Positions 1 to 7,470 of a stretch of 41,003 bases of DNA are shown here, in pieces. This stretch comes from Rhizobium sp. Root483D2 (GTDB lineage Bacteria; Pseudomonadota; Alphaproteobacteria; Rhizobiales; Rhizobiaceae). The position numbers and the translations under genes were made by a program. The notes beneath the pieces are model-generated. The model was not told the origin of the DNA. It saw nothing but the letters and a program-made list of their open reading frames with translations, and did not search any database. The stretch's first letter is position 1. Each line of letters starts with the position of its first letter. The stretch is taken from contig NZ_LMFB01000019.1 of assembly GCF_001426685.1 (NCBI RefSeq), forward strand, positions 1-41,003, written 5' to 3'.

Positions 1-79
1 CAAATCCTGCCCCCGCAACCAAACACAACAAGCCCGCAAGACAGAAATGTCCGCGGACTTTTTGGCGTTTTGGGGAAGA

Positions 80-412
80 GAGGTTGGTGGCATCGAGAGC
101 CCTGGTATCGCCGGCGCGGCTGTCGACGACGGCCGGGTGCTTGCGGGGCTGACCATTCGCGGCATTCATGTCGATCCCGGTATGATCAGGTCGCTCTGTT
201 AGCAAAAGCTTCTCCTAGTCAGATATTCTTCGTCACCGACGCCATGCAGACGATTTGAACGTAGCTCGCCGGCTTCGAACTCACCGGCCGCACTATCCAT
301 CGACCCGGGCCGGATATCTGAGCCAGATTACGCGGCGGATTTCATTGTCCTGACGGACACTTTTAATCATGTCGAAACATGGATCGACGGTGTGCGGGGA
401 GGGCGATCATAG
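80..412 (+). pseudogene. nagA: Remnant of N-acetylglucosamine-6-phosphate deacetylase (nagA)
   Basis: Pieces of the C-terminal half of NagA, the enzyme that deacetylates GlcNAc-6-P, can be read in more than one frame. From about position 80 one frame gives GIAGAAVDDGRVLAGL and then HVDPGM, matching the conserved NagA stretch, and ends at a stop at 200-202. The next frame continues with SQIFFVTDAMQTI, then TGA (256-258), Thr, TAG (262-264), then LAGFELTGRTIHR, which corresponds to the usual QTIGTDLAGFELTGRTI. After about position 318 a section is missing. The normal C-terminal ending resumes as YAADFIVLTDTFNHVETWID and stops at 410-412. At least one frameshift, two in-frame stops and an internal deletion make this a dead gene. 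Homology left of about 80 is not clear. It lies upstream of an amino-sugar operon whose pathway needs NagA, so it is probably a relic of that locus. Confidence 0.8.
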
Positions 413-528
413 ATTTTGACCACCTCCTGAAATAACCCGCTGACTTTGCACTCGACATCGCGCAAAAATCCGCATAAAAATTGTCGTCACATGTCCTTTA
501 CTTTTGGCGATAATTTTCAAGGTGAGCT

Positions 529-1677
529 ATGAACGTGCGCGAAGCTGTGGAGACTGACATCGACTTCATTGTGAAAGCCTACGCCTCCGCGTTCGCGTTC
601 ACCCGCAACCGAACTGTGCAATATATCGAAGACATAGGGATCTCGAGCTTCCATATAATCAAGCAAGGATTAGAACCGGCGGCAGTCTTCGCCCTGATCG
701 AGACAGGGCACTGGTTTGGTGGCAAGGTGATCCCCGCGTGCAACATCGCCCATGTCGCGATCAGTCCAGAACATCGAGGGTCTGGCCTAGCCGCCTCAAT
801 CCTGGACTTTGCTGGCGAGGAAGCGCTGCGACGGGGTGCCGACGTCGTGAGTCTCTTTGCATCGACCCGGCCGGTCTACCGCAAGTCAGGCTTCGAGCTG
901 GCAGGTTCGGAAATGATCTACGAGGCGGAGACGTCGGAGCTCTACAAGATAAAAGCGAGCTTCAAGTGCCGCAGTGTTTCCGGAGAAAGCCTGCGGCCGA
1001 CGATAGGCAAGATCTACGAGGAACACTGCCGCGATCAGAACGGCGTTCTGAAGCGGCATCGGGGGCATTGGAACGTGCTCTTGCGGGCTGCGGATGAAGA
1101 GCTTTCCACATTTGTATTCGAGGCAGATGGACAGGATGTCGGGTACATCGTGCTCGATACGGGCGATCCGGAGTGTCTGTTGCTTCGCGATTGGGTCGCA
1201 CTCACAGGTCAGGCTGCCCGCGAAATACTGAAGTTCTTGGGGACGTTTTCGACGGTCTATCCCCGCGTCCGTTGGCATGGTGGTCCGGCCGACCCGCTCG
1301 TCTTCGCTTTGCCAGACAAGGGATGGCGGCTCGTGCATCAGGAGGAGTTCCTGATGCGTGTTCTGTCTCCGGCGAAGGCGCTTGCCGCCAGAGGTTACGG
1401 GCACGCCTCCGGGAGCCTCAAAATCCGGATAGCTAGCAAAACCGAAAAGCAGACGCTGCTCCTGACCGTCATAGACGGCAATGCTGCTTGCGAGGAGGAT
1501 TTTGCGGGAGACGCCGACATCACCGTCGGTCTGGCACAGCTGACCACACTAATCACAGCTTTCCGTTCGGCACACTTTCTTCATAAGGCGGGCTGGATTA
1601 TAGGCGACGGGGAGGCAATAAAACGCTGTAATGATATCTTCAGCGGCCCAGCCCCCTGGGTCGGCGAGCATTTTTAA
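529..1677 (+). CDS. Eis-like GNAT N-acetyltransferase with C-terminal SCP2-like domain
   Basis: A 382-residue acetyl-CoA-dependent N-acyltransferase, probably cytoplasmic. Residues 1-130 form a GNAT fold, with the acetyl-CoA pyrophosphate loop at HRGSGLA (residues 82-88) after the strand CNIAHVAISP. A second, degenerate GNAT-like half follows. Residues from about 285 to the end (SLKIRIASKTEKQTLLLTVIDG and onward to the C-terminus) resemble the sterol-carrier-protein-2-like domain that ends Eis and Eis-like proteins. Length and domain order fit that family (about 400 residues). The start has AAGGTGAG just upstream. The gene ends 10 bases before the RpiR-type regulator, so the two are probably co-transcribed. 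The acceptor substrate is unknown. Eis proteins acetylate amines of aminoglycosides and peptides, and the amino-sugar context here only hints at the acceptor. The 116 bases before it (413-528) are AT-rich and probably hold the promoter, but I see no convincing -35/-10 pair. Confidence 0.8.
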   Translation: MNVREAVETDIDFIVKAYASAFAFTRNRTVQYIEDIGISSFHIIKQGLEPAAVFALIETGHWFGGKVIPACNIAHVAISPEHRGSGLAASILDFAGEEALRRGADVVSLFASTRPVYRKSGFELAGSEMIYEAETSELYKIKASFKCRSVSGESLRPTIGKIYEEHCRDQNGVLKRHRGHWNVLLRAADEELSTFVFEADGQDVGYIVLDTGDPECLLLRDWVALTGQAAREILKFLGTFSTVYPRVRWHGGPADPLVFALPDKGWRLVHQEEFLMRVLSPAKALAARGYGHASGSLKIRIASKTEKQTLLLTVIDGNAACEEDFAGDADITVGLAQLTTLITAFRSAHFLHKAGWIIGDGEAIKRCNDIFSGPAPWVGEHF

Positions 1678-1687
1678 GGATACTGCC

Positions 1688-2527
1688 TTGGTTCCGGCAC
1701 CCCAGATGGCGCTCATCGCGAGCATTCGATCACGCGCACCTAACATGACGCGCGCCTTGGAGCGCGTCGCGAACCACGCTCTCGAAGATCCCCAGGCAGT
1801 GCTTTACAAAAGCATCACCGAGCTTGCGGAAGACTCCCAGTCATCCGAGGCCAGCGTCATGCGGTTCTGTCGAGAGCTGGGATTCGCGGGCTTTCAGAAC
1901 TTCAAGCTCGCACTTGCCCAGGAACTGGCAACGCAACAGCAGCCCAACGCCAGTAGCGGCCAGGGCGACACCGTCCTCGATCTGATCGAGACGGCGAGAA
2001 TGGCCTTGAACGAGACGGAACGACTTTTAGATCGCCGGACGATCGAAGCGGTGGCGAATGAACTTTTGAAGGCCGCTCATATCGAGATATTCGGCGTCGC
2101 CGCTTCGGCAATCACTGCGCAGTATTTGGAATACAAGCTTGCCCGTCTTGGTCTTCATTCCCACATCGCCCGTGACGCTCATCTTGCGACCATGACCGCA
2201 GCCACTTCCGGCCCGGCAGACGTCTACTTCCTGGTGTCGAACTCGGGCTCGACGATCGACACCGTGAAGATTGCCGAGCGAGCGCATGCCCGCGGCGCAA
2301 CGGTCGTCGGCATAACAAGTCGGGTGAAGAGTCCCCTTGCGGCGGTCTGCGACTACCTTCTCCTCGCCTCATGGCCTGAGACGCCTCTTACCGGGGGTGC
2401 CTATCCCTCAAAGATCAGCGAACTGCTCATCGTCGATGCGATCGCCTCATACATTACGAAGGCCGCGCCGGAACGGATCGACATCGTGCGCGAGACAGCA
2501 CAGAGCGTTACCGACCGCAGTATCTAA
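1688..2527 (+). CDS. MurR/RpiR-family transcriptional regulator (HTH plus SIS domain)
   Basis: A DNA-binding regulator of the RpiR family, 279 residues. The N-terminal HTH_6 domain spans roughly residues 20-80, with SITELAEDSQSSEASVMRFC followed by RELGFAGFQNFK. The C-terminal SIS sugar-phosphate-binding domain spans roughly 120-255 and contains IFGVAASA, then LVSNSGSTIDTV and VVGITS. I chose the TTG start at 1688 because AAGGA lies 8 bases upstream. An ATG at 1631 in the same frame would overlap the upstream gene by 47 bases, and an ATG at 1706 is a third option. RpiR proteins that sense sugar phosphates commonly control amino-sugar operons. This one sits directly upstream of the nan/nag-type operon beginning near 2664, so it is the natural candidate for its control, with an inducer such as ManNAc-6-P or GlcNAc-6-P (inference). 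Confidence 0.88.
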   Translation: MVPAPQMALIASIRSRAPNMTRALERVANHALEDPQAVLYKSITELAEDSQSSEASVMRFCRELGFAGFQNFKLALAQELATQQQPNASSGQGDTVLDLIETARMALNETERLLDRRTIEAVANELLKAAHIEIFGVAASAITAQYLEYKLARLGLHSHIARDAHLATMTAATSGPADVYFLVSNSGSTIDTVKIAERAHARGATVVGITSRVKSPLAAVCDYLLLASWPETPLTGGAYPSKISELLIVDAIASYITKAAPERIDIVRETAQSVTDRSI

Positions 2528-2575
2528 AACTTTTTAAAACTCCCGTTGCACAGCCGGATAAAACAGTTTTTAGTT

Positions 2576-2634
2576 TTGACGGAAATTTTCATCAAAAAAA
2601 ATATATTGACGGATAGCGTCATTGCGCTTAGCTT
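2576..2634 (+). promoter_or_regulatory. Probable promoter/operator region of the amino-sugar operon
   Basis: The 136 bases between the regulator and the nanE remnant are strikingly AT-rich compared with the neighbouring genes. The octamer TTGACGGA occurs twice, at 2576-2583 and 2606-2613, exactly 30 bases apart. The second copy can serve as a -35 box with a 17-base spacer to TAGCTT (2629-2634). The same copy starts a perfect inverted repeat TGACG-GATAG-CGTCA (2607-2621). A small GAAATTTTC palindrome lies at 2582-2590. Repeats of this kind could be RpiR operators. The assignment is by position and pattern only. Confidence 0.45.
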
Positions 2635-2663
2635 CCTGTTAACAAATAAAGCGGGAACCACCA

Positions 2664-3341
2664 ATGATCGACATCCTCGAAGACTTGCGGGGCGGCCTTG
2701 CCGTGTCTTGTCAGGCGGCGGAAGACAGTCCTTTGCATCGGACACGTCACATCGTTGCGCTTGCACGGGCTGCGGTCATGGGTGGCGCGAAAGCTCTCCG
2801 TATCGAAAGCGCCGCCAATGTCGCTGCGGTCCGGGAAGCTGTGTCGGTTCCGATCATCGGCATCACGAAAATCGCCCAGCCTAATAGCGAAATCTACGTC
2901 ACTTCGAGTCTGAGCGACGTCAGGGAGCTTTGCGACGCAGGCGCCGACATCCTCGCATTCGATGAGACAAAGCGCCCGAGGCCCTCTAGCGTTCCCAAGC
3001 GGATCGCCGTGATCGATCGTACCGGCAGGATCGCTATAGCGCATCAGCACGTTCCAGGAGGCTACCGAGGCGATGGATGCCGGTGCGGCCTACGTTGGAA
3101 CAACCCTTTCCGGATACACGCCCAACTCGCCGCAAGGCGAGATACCCGACTTCGTTCTAATGCGCGGACTTTGATCGGCGCGGATCCCATTCGTGTCCGA
3201 AGGGCGGATCTGGGGCCTTCGGAAGCTCGCCTGGCAGTAGAATACGGCGCGATGTTTGTCGTCGTCGGTTCTGCCATAAACCACCATTCTGACGTGATCA
3301 CACGTCGATTTGCAGATGCCGTGGCCGGCGTCGCAGCTTGA
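2664..3341 (+). pseudogene. nanE: Frame-damaged N-acetylmannosamine-6-phosphate 2-epimerase (nanE)
   Basis: An open frame of 225 codons survives, but only its two ends encode NanE. The start (SCQAAEDSP, then ALRIESAANVAAVREAV and GITK with the catalytic-type Lys) and the end (GPSEARLAVEYGAMFVVVGS) are canonical. The middle is out of frame. Between about 3040 and 3058 a net loss of two bases moves the real sequence (EATEAMDAGAAYVGTTLSGY) to another frame. That frame then meets TGA at 3172-3174, caused by a small insertion, continues with PFVSEGRIW, and returns to the first frame through a missing G in the run at 3212-3215. In the readable 225-codon product the catalytic Glu of the EGRI motif is therefore lost. 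Three separate lesions argue against a sequencing error. An intact NanE domain exists in the same operon at 9326, which would make this copy dispensable. Confidence 0.8.
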
Positions 3342-3365
3342 GCCACGCCAAAAGGGAGAAATGAA

Positions 3366-4379
3366 ATGAGCAGCAAATTTCGCGTCGCAGTCATCGGAGC
3401 CGGTTTCATGGGCTCGATGCATGCGCAGATCTTCGCTAACGAGCCGCGTGCCGATCTTGTGGCTGTGGTCGACCAGAACATCGACAGGGCAAAGGAACTT
3501 GCCGGCCAGCTTGGCAAAGATATCAAGGCATACGCCTCCCACCAGGACCTACTCGCGTGGGAGCAGCTCGATCTCGTCAGCATCTGCACGCCGGACCATC
3601 TCCACCTTGAGCCCGCTCTGGCCATCGCCGCCAAGGGCGTCAACCTGTTCGTAGAGAAGCCGATCGCTTCTACCATCGAGGACGCCCAGAAGATCGTCGA
3701 TGCCTGCAAGGCCGCGAACGTGAAGCTCGGCATTGGCTATCTGCTGCGCTTCGACCCCCGCTACTACAAGGCCCGCGAACTCATCACATCGGGCCAGATC
3801 GGTACGCCGATCCACATTTACGCACGCCGCAACAGCGCACGCACGGAAGGGCCGAAGCGCTATGCCGGCACCCTGCCGCTCGCTTTGCACGTGACCGTGC
3901 ACGATGTCGATATGGTCCTTTGGATGCTTGAAGGACAGAAGCCAGTCAGCGTCTATGCCCAGCAGACAGATATCCTTCTCGGCTCAATTGGGACCCAGGA
4001 CACGATCGCAGGGATTGTTCGGTTCTCCGGAGGCACGGTTGTCAACTTTGAGAGTGCGTGGTCGCTGCCCGGCGGCGCTCGCCACATGATCGACGCCCGC
4101 ATGGAGATGATCGGCACCGAAGGCTCATTCGAGGTCCAGTGCGGAGACAGCGGCCTCTACTTTGCCGACAACCAGACTTCCCGCGAGATAGACACCCAGC
4201 ATTGGCCGATCATCGAAGGCCGCGTCGGCGGCGACCTCAGGCTTCAGCTCGCCAGTGTTCTCGAGTGGCTCGACGGCGGCCCTTCGCAGGTCGCGAGCGG
4301 CGAAGAAGCCATCCAGTCGCTCGAACTGACACGCGCCCTCATTCGCTCGGCGGAGACCGGCGAAGTCGTCAAACTCTAA
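3366..4379 (+). CDS. Gfo/Idh/MocA-family NAD(P)-dependent oxidoreductase
   Basis: A 337-residue sugar or sugar-derivative dehydrogenase. The N-terminal Rossmann fold begins with VAVIGAGFMGSMHA (GxGxxG at residues 11-16). The family motif EKP is at residues 97-99, with the Lys that contacts both cofactor and substrate. The C-terminal substrate domain carries HVTVHDVDMVLW, with the typical HxxxD catalytic pattern. Length is normal for the family. AAAGGGAGAA lies upstream of the chosen ATG; the ATG at 3361 is not in a better context. It stands between the nanE remnant and the sugar ABC importer on the same strand, so it probably acts on the imported amino sugar or a related uronate or sialate-like compound. 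Family members differ widely in substrate, so the reaction cannot be named from sequence. Sialic-acid oxidoreductases of the NanY kind belong to this superfamily, which is suggestive only. Confidence 0.85.
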   Translation: MSSKFRVAVIGAGFMGSMHAQIFANEPRADLVAVVDQNIDRAKELAGQLGKDIKAYASHQDLLAWEQLDLVSICTPDHLHLEPALAIAAKGVNLFVEKPIASTIEDAQKIVDACKAANVKLGIGYLLRFDPRYYKARELITSGQIGTPIHIYARRNSARTEGPKRYAGTLPLALHVTVHDVDMVLWMLEGQKPVSVYAQQTDILLGSIGTQDTIAGIVRFSGGTVVNFESAWSLPGGARHMIDARMEMIGTEGSFEVQCGDSGLYFADNQTSREIDTQHWPIIEGRVGGDLRLQLASVLEWLDGGPSQVASGEEAIQSLELTRALIRSAETGEVVKL

Positions 4380-4432
4380 CCTAGTCCGATCAACTCAAAC
4401 GCAGCTCACGGTAACTGAAAAAGGGGAATGAC

Positions 4433-5725
4433 ATGAAAAGAAGACAGCTACTTGCCTTGACGATCGCACTCTCGGCCTCTGCGGCTCTGCCTGCCTTCGC
4501 GCAGGATGCGGCCAAGCCATACGCTGGAACGACGCTCGCAGTCCTGATGGAAGGTCACCCGACCACGGACGGGATCCAGGCGCTGCTTCCGGAATTCACC
4601 AAGGAAACCGGCATCGAGGTGAACCTCGAAGTGGTGCCGGAATCCGACATCACTGCCAAGGAACTTCTGGAGTTTTCGTCGGGCTCCGGCCGCTACGACG
4701 TCGTCCAGAACAATATCATATTCATTCCGGGTTTCGTGAAAGCGGGTTACATCGATCCACTCGACGACTTCGCAACGAAATTCCCAAAGGACTATGATAA
4801 AACCGACTTCGTTCCAGGCTACCTGGACACGAATATCATCGACGGCAAACTCTACGGTCTACCAGTTTATGGTGAGAGCACCTTCCTTATGTACCGGAAG
4901 GACTTGTTCGAGCAGTATGGGATCACCCCGCCGAAGACGTTCGACGAAGTCGCCGCCGCGGCAAAGACCGTCAAGGAAAAGTCTGACGGCAAGACCGTCG
5001 GGATCACGATGCGAGGCGCTCAGGGCATCCAGAACGTGTACGTATGGGCCGGCTGGCTGTGGGGCTACGGTGGCGAGTTCATCTCGAAGGACGGCAAGTC
5101 CGCTCTCGGTTCCGACGAAGCCGCCAAGTCGCTCGACGCATTCGGCGATGTCCTTCGCAACTACGGCCCGGTCGGCGTCGCGAACTTCGGTTGGGAAGAG
5201 AATCACACCCTGTTCCAGCAAGGCAAGGCTGGAATGACCATGGATGCTACGGTCAACGGAGCCTTCAACGAAGACCCGTCCGTTTCCTCCGTCGTCGGCA
5301 AGGTCGGCTATGTGCCAGTTCCGGCGCAAAGCGACAAACTCAAGGGCGGATCTTCTTCCCTGGCAGTTCACAGCTTGTATGTGACTTCGGCATCCAAGCA
5401 GAAGGAGGCCGCCTGGTTGTTCTCAGCTTGGGCAACCGCCAAGGAGCAACAGATCAAGTCCTTCGGTATCGCACCGAATTCCGGCGTCACCTCTCAGGGC
5501 GCTATGAACTCCGACGAGTTCAACAAGCGCTACGGTGCGTTCAAGGAAGCGATGCTCGCGTCGATCGCCAAGGGCAACCCGCAATACCTTCCCACCGTGC
5601 AGGCAGCCAACGAGATCATCAACAACGCCGGCATCGCCGTGTCGAAGGTGCTCGCCGGAACGGCAACTGCCAAGGACGCGCTTGCGGAAGCGAACATGGC
5701 TAACGACGAAGCCCTCGCACGCTAA
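4433..5725 (+). CDS. ABC sugar importer, periplasmic substrate-binding protein
   Basis: A 430-residue family-1 extracellular solute-binding protein (CUT1-type carbohydrate importers). It begins with a Sec signal peptide: basic MKRRQ, a hydrophobic stretch, then PAFAQ with cleavage after AFA or AFAQ at about residues 23-24. The mature part has the usual two-lobe pattern, with EVNLEVVPESDI early and the conserved GKAGMTMDATVNG segment in the second half. AGGGGAA precedes the ATG by about six bases. It delivers the sugar to the two permeases encoded next. The gene is followed by a perfect 12-bp hairpin at 5738-5766, which may keep its transcript more abundant than that of the permeases. Substrate is inferred from context (N-acetylmannosamine or a related amino sugar) and is not shown by the protein itself. 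Confidence 0.9.
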   Translation: MKRRQLLALTIALSASAALPAFAQDAAKPYAGTTLAVLMEGHPTTDGIQALLPEFTKETGIEVNLEVVPESDITAKELLEFSSGSGRYDVVQNNIIFIPGFVKAGYIDPLDDFATKFPKDYDKTDFVPGYLDTNIIDGKLYGLPVYGESTFLMYRKDLFEQYGITPPKTFDEVAAAAKTVKEKSDGKTVGITMRGAQGIQNVYVWAGWLWGYGGEFISKDGKSALGSDEAAKSLDAFGDVLRNYGPVGVANFGWEENHTLFQQGKAGMTMDATVNGAFNEDPSVSSVVGKVGYVPVPAQSDKLKGGSSSLAVHSLYVTSASKQKEAAWLFSAWATAKEQQIKSFGIAPNSGVTSQGAMNSDEFNKRYGAFKEAMLASIAKGNPQYLPTVQAANEIINNAGIAVSKVLAGTATAKDALAEANMANDEALAR

Positions 5726-5737
5726 GAGGCACGCGAT

Positions 5738-5766
5738 ACCACGTCCGGGGCAAACCCGGACGTGGT
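5738..5766 (+). other. Intercistronic hairpin, 12-bp perfect stem
   Basis: ACCACGTCCGGG (5738-5749) and CCCGGACGTGGT (5755-5766) are perfectly complementary around a five-base loop. The hairpin lies 12 bases after the stop codon of the binding-protein gene and 17 bases before the permease start. No T-run follows, so it is more likely an RNA-stabilising or partial-termination element than a full terminator. Confidence 0.75.
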
Positions 5767-5783
5767 CAATATCGGGGATCATG

Positions 5784-6656
5784 ATGGCCAGAGACGCGAC
5801 AAAACTATTCTATCAACCGGTGATCGTGTTCTTCAGCGCGGTCTCGGTGGTGATCACGATCTACGTGTTGTGGCTCACCTTGCACAATATCAACCTGATG
5901 CGGCCCGGAGGTGAGAAATTCGTCGGGCTCTCGAACTATGCACGCCTGCTGTTCGACTCGCGCGGATTGAACGCGCTCTGGCGCACCGTGCTTTTCACGA
6001 CCGTCGCGACCGGGATCGAGCTCGCGCTGGGCCTGGTGATCGCCCTCCTCCTAGATAAAGAATTCCACGGCAAGAAGATCGCACGAGCCATCATGCTGGT
6101 GCCGATCGTCATGACCCCGATCGTGGTAGGCCTGACCTGGCGTTTCATGTTCGATCCTTCGAGCGGCATGGCGAACTATCTCCTGTCCCTGCTCGGCCTC
6201 GGACCGGTGGACTGGCTCGGCAATCCGAGCGTCGCGATATTTTCGGTCATGATCGCCGACGTCTGGCAATGGACGCCCTTTGTCGTGCTCCTGACCATGG
6301 CCTCCCTTGAGTCCTTGCCCGGAGAACCTCAGAATGCCGCCCGCGTCGATGGGGCCCGCGAATGGCAGGTGCTCTGGCACATAACGCTCCCGGCGCTACA
6401 AAGGGCACTGCTCGTTGTCGCACTGATCCGGGCGATCGATAGCGTGAAGACGTTCGACATCTTCTACATCATGACCCGCGGCGGTCCAGCTCTCTCGACA
6501 GAGACGCTCAATCTCTACGGCTATATCTCTGCCTTCACGAATTTCGACATTTCCTACTCGCTGACCATCGCGATGGTCCTGACGATCTTCACGAACGTAG
6601 CCCTGCTTCTGCTTTACAATCTTGCCTTCAAGGCACAGGCGAGAGGAGCCGCATAA
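5784..6656 (+). CDS. ABC sugar importer permease 1 (MalF/UgpA type)
   Basis: A 290-residue inner-membrane permease of a CUT1 carbohydrate ABC importer. It has an N-terminal hydrophobic segment (VIVFFSAVSVVITIYVLWL) and about six membrane spans. The EAA cytoplasmic loop lies near GEPQNAARVDGAREWQVLWH, where the ATPase docks. The open frame extends far upstream into the binding-protein gene. The start at 5784 is preferred because GGGGA lies 5 bases upstream; the adjacent in-frame ATG at 5781 is too close to it. The stop codon overlaps the start of the second permease by one base (TAATG), indicating translational coupling and a heterodimeric channel. Confidence 0.9.
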   Translation: MARDATKLFYQPVIVFFSAVSVVITIYVLWLTLHNINLMRPGGEKFVGLSNYARLLFDSRGLNALWRTVLFTTVATGIELALGLVIALLLDKEFHGKKIARAIMLVPIVMTPIVVGLTWRFMFDPSSGMANYLLSLLGLGPVDWLGNPSVAIFSVMIADVWQWTPFVVLLTMASLESLPGEPQNAARVDGAREWQVLWHITLPALQRALLVVALIRAIDSVKTFDIFYIMTRGGPALSTETLNLYGYISAFTNFDISYSLTIAMVLTIFTNVALLLLYNLAFKAQARGAA

Positions 6657-7465
6657 TGCGCAAACTGTTCTTCTACCTCGCGGTCGCACTACTGCTCATC
6701 GTCGTCCTGTTCCCGCTCTACTGGGTCTTCGTGACGTCGATCAAATCGACCAAGGACGCGTTCGCCATCCCACCAGTGTGGTTCTTCGAGCTGACATGGG
6801 AGAACTATCAACGGGTCCTCAACAACGGCAGCTTCATCCGCGCCTTCGTTAACAGCATCGTAATCTCTTTCAGCGCCAGCCTCATCTCGGTTGCCGTGGG
6901 TGCATTGGCAGCATATGGCCTGGTCGCGCAGGAAGAGCCTGTCCGTCGCAAGAACGAGAAGTTCATTCTGAGCCTACGGATCGCACCACCTCTGATCTTC
7001 ATCATCCCGACCTATTTCCTGGCCGCGCAGTTGAAGCTCTTGAACAACCATTGGGTCATCATCGGCGTCTATGCGTTCATCAACGTGCCGTTTGCCATCT
7101 CCCTTTTGATAACATTCTTCGAGGATATCCCGCGCGAGCTGCGCGACGCCGCGAAGGTCGATGGCGCTCGCGAATTGACCATCTTCTGGAACGTCTTCCT
7201 GCCCGTCGCCAAGGGCGGGATCGTAGCAACCCTTATCTTGTGCGTGCTCTTTACCTGGAATGAATTCTTCGTCGCCCTCGTTCTGACCGGGCGGGACACC
7301 CAGACCCTCCCGGTGAGCATAACGTCGTTCCTGACGTTCCAGGGCGTCCAATGGGGACCGCTCACGGCGGCCGCAACACTCGTCATGCTGCCGATGCTCG
7401 TGCTTGGCATGCTGGTTCAAGGACAGGTCGTGCGCGGCATGTCTCTCGGGAGTATCAAAGGATGA
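6656..7465 (+). CDS. ABC sugar importer permease 2 (MalG/UgpE type)
   Basis: A 269-residue inner-membrane permease and partner of the preceding gene. It starts with a long hydrophobic segment (LFFYLAVALLLIVVLFPLYW) followed by VTSIKSTKDAF, characteristic of the MalG branch. It carries the EAA loop PRELRDAAKVDGARELTIFW, which binds the ATPase. About six membrane spans can be recognised, and length is normal. The start overlaps the previous stop codon. The end overlaps an in-frame ATG of the ATPase gene in the form ATGA, although the better ATPase start is nine bases further on. Together the four genes 4433-8562 encode a complete importer. Confidence 0.9.
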   Translation: MRKLFFYLAVALLLIVVLFPLYWVFVTSIKSTKDAFAIPPVWFFELTWENYQRVLNNGSFIRAFVNSIVISFSASLISVAVGALAAYGLVAQEEPVRRKNEKFILSLRIAPPLIFIIPTYFLAAQLKLLNNHWVIIGVYAFINVPFAISLLITFFEDIPRELRDAAKVDGARELTIFWNVFLPVAKGGIVATLILCVLFTWNEFFVALVLTGRDTQTLPVSITSFLTFQGVQWGPLTAAATLVMLPMLVLGMLVQGQVVRGMSLGSIKG

Positions 7466-7470
7466 TCGGC

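Noticed and set aside
1..79. Possible further 5' part of the nagA remnant
   Set aside because: No frame gives convincing NagA similarity before about position 80.
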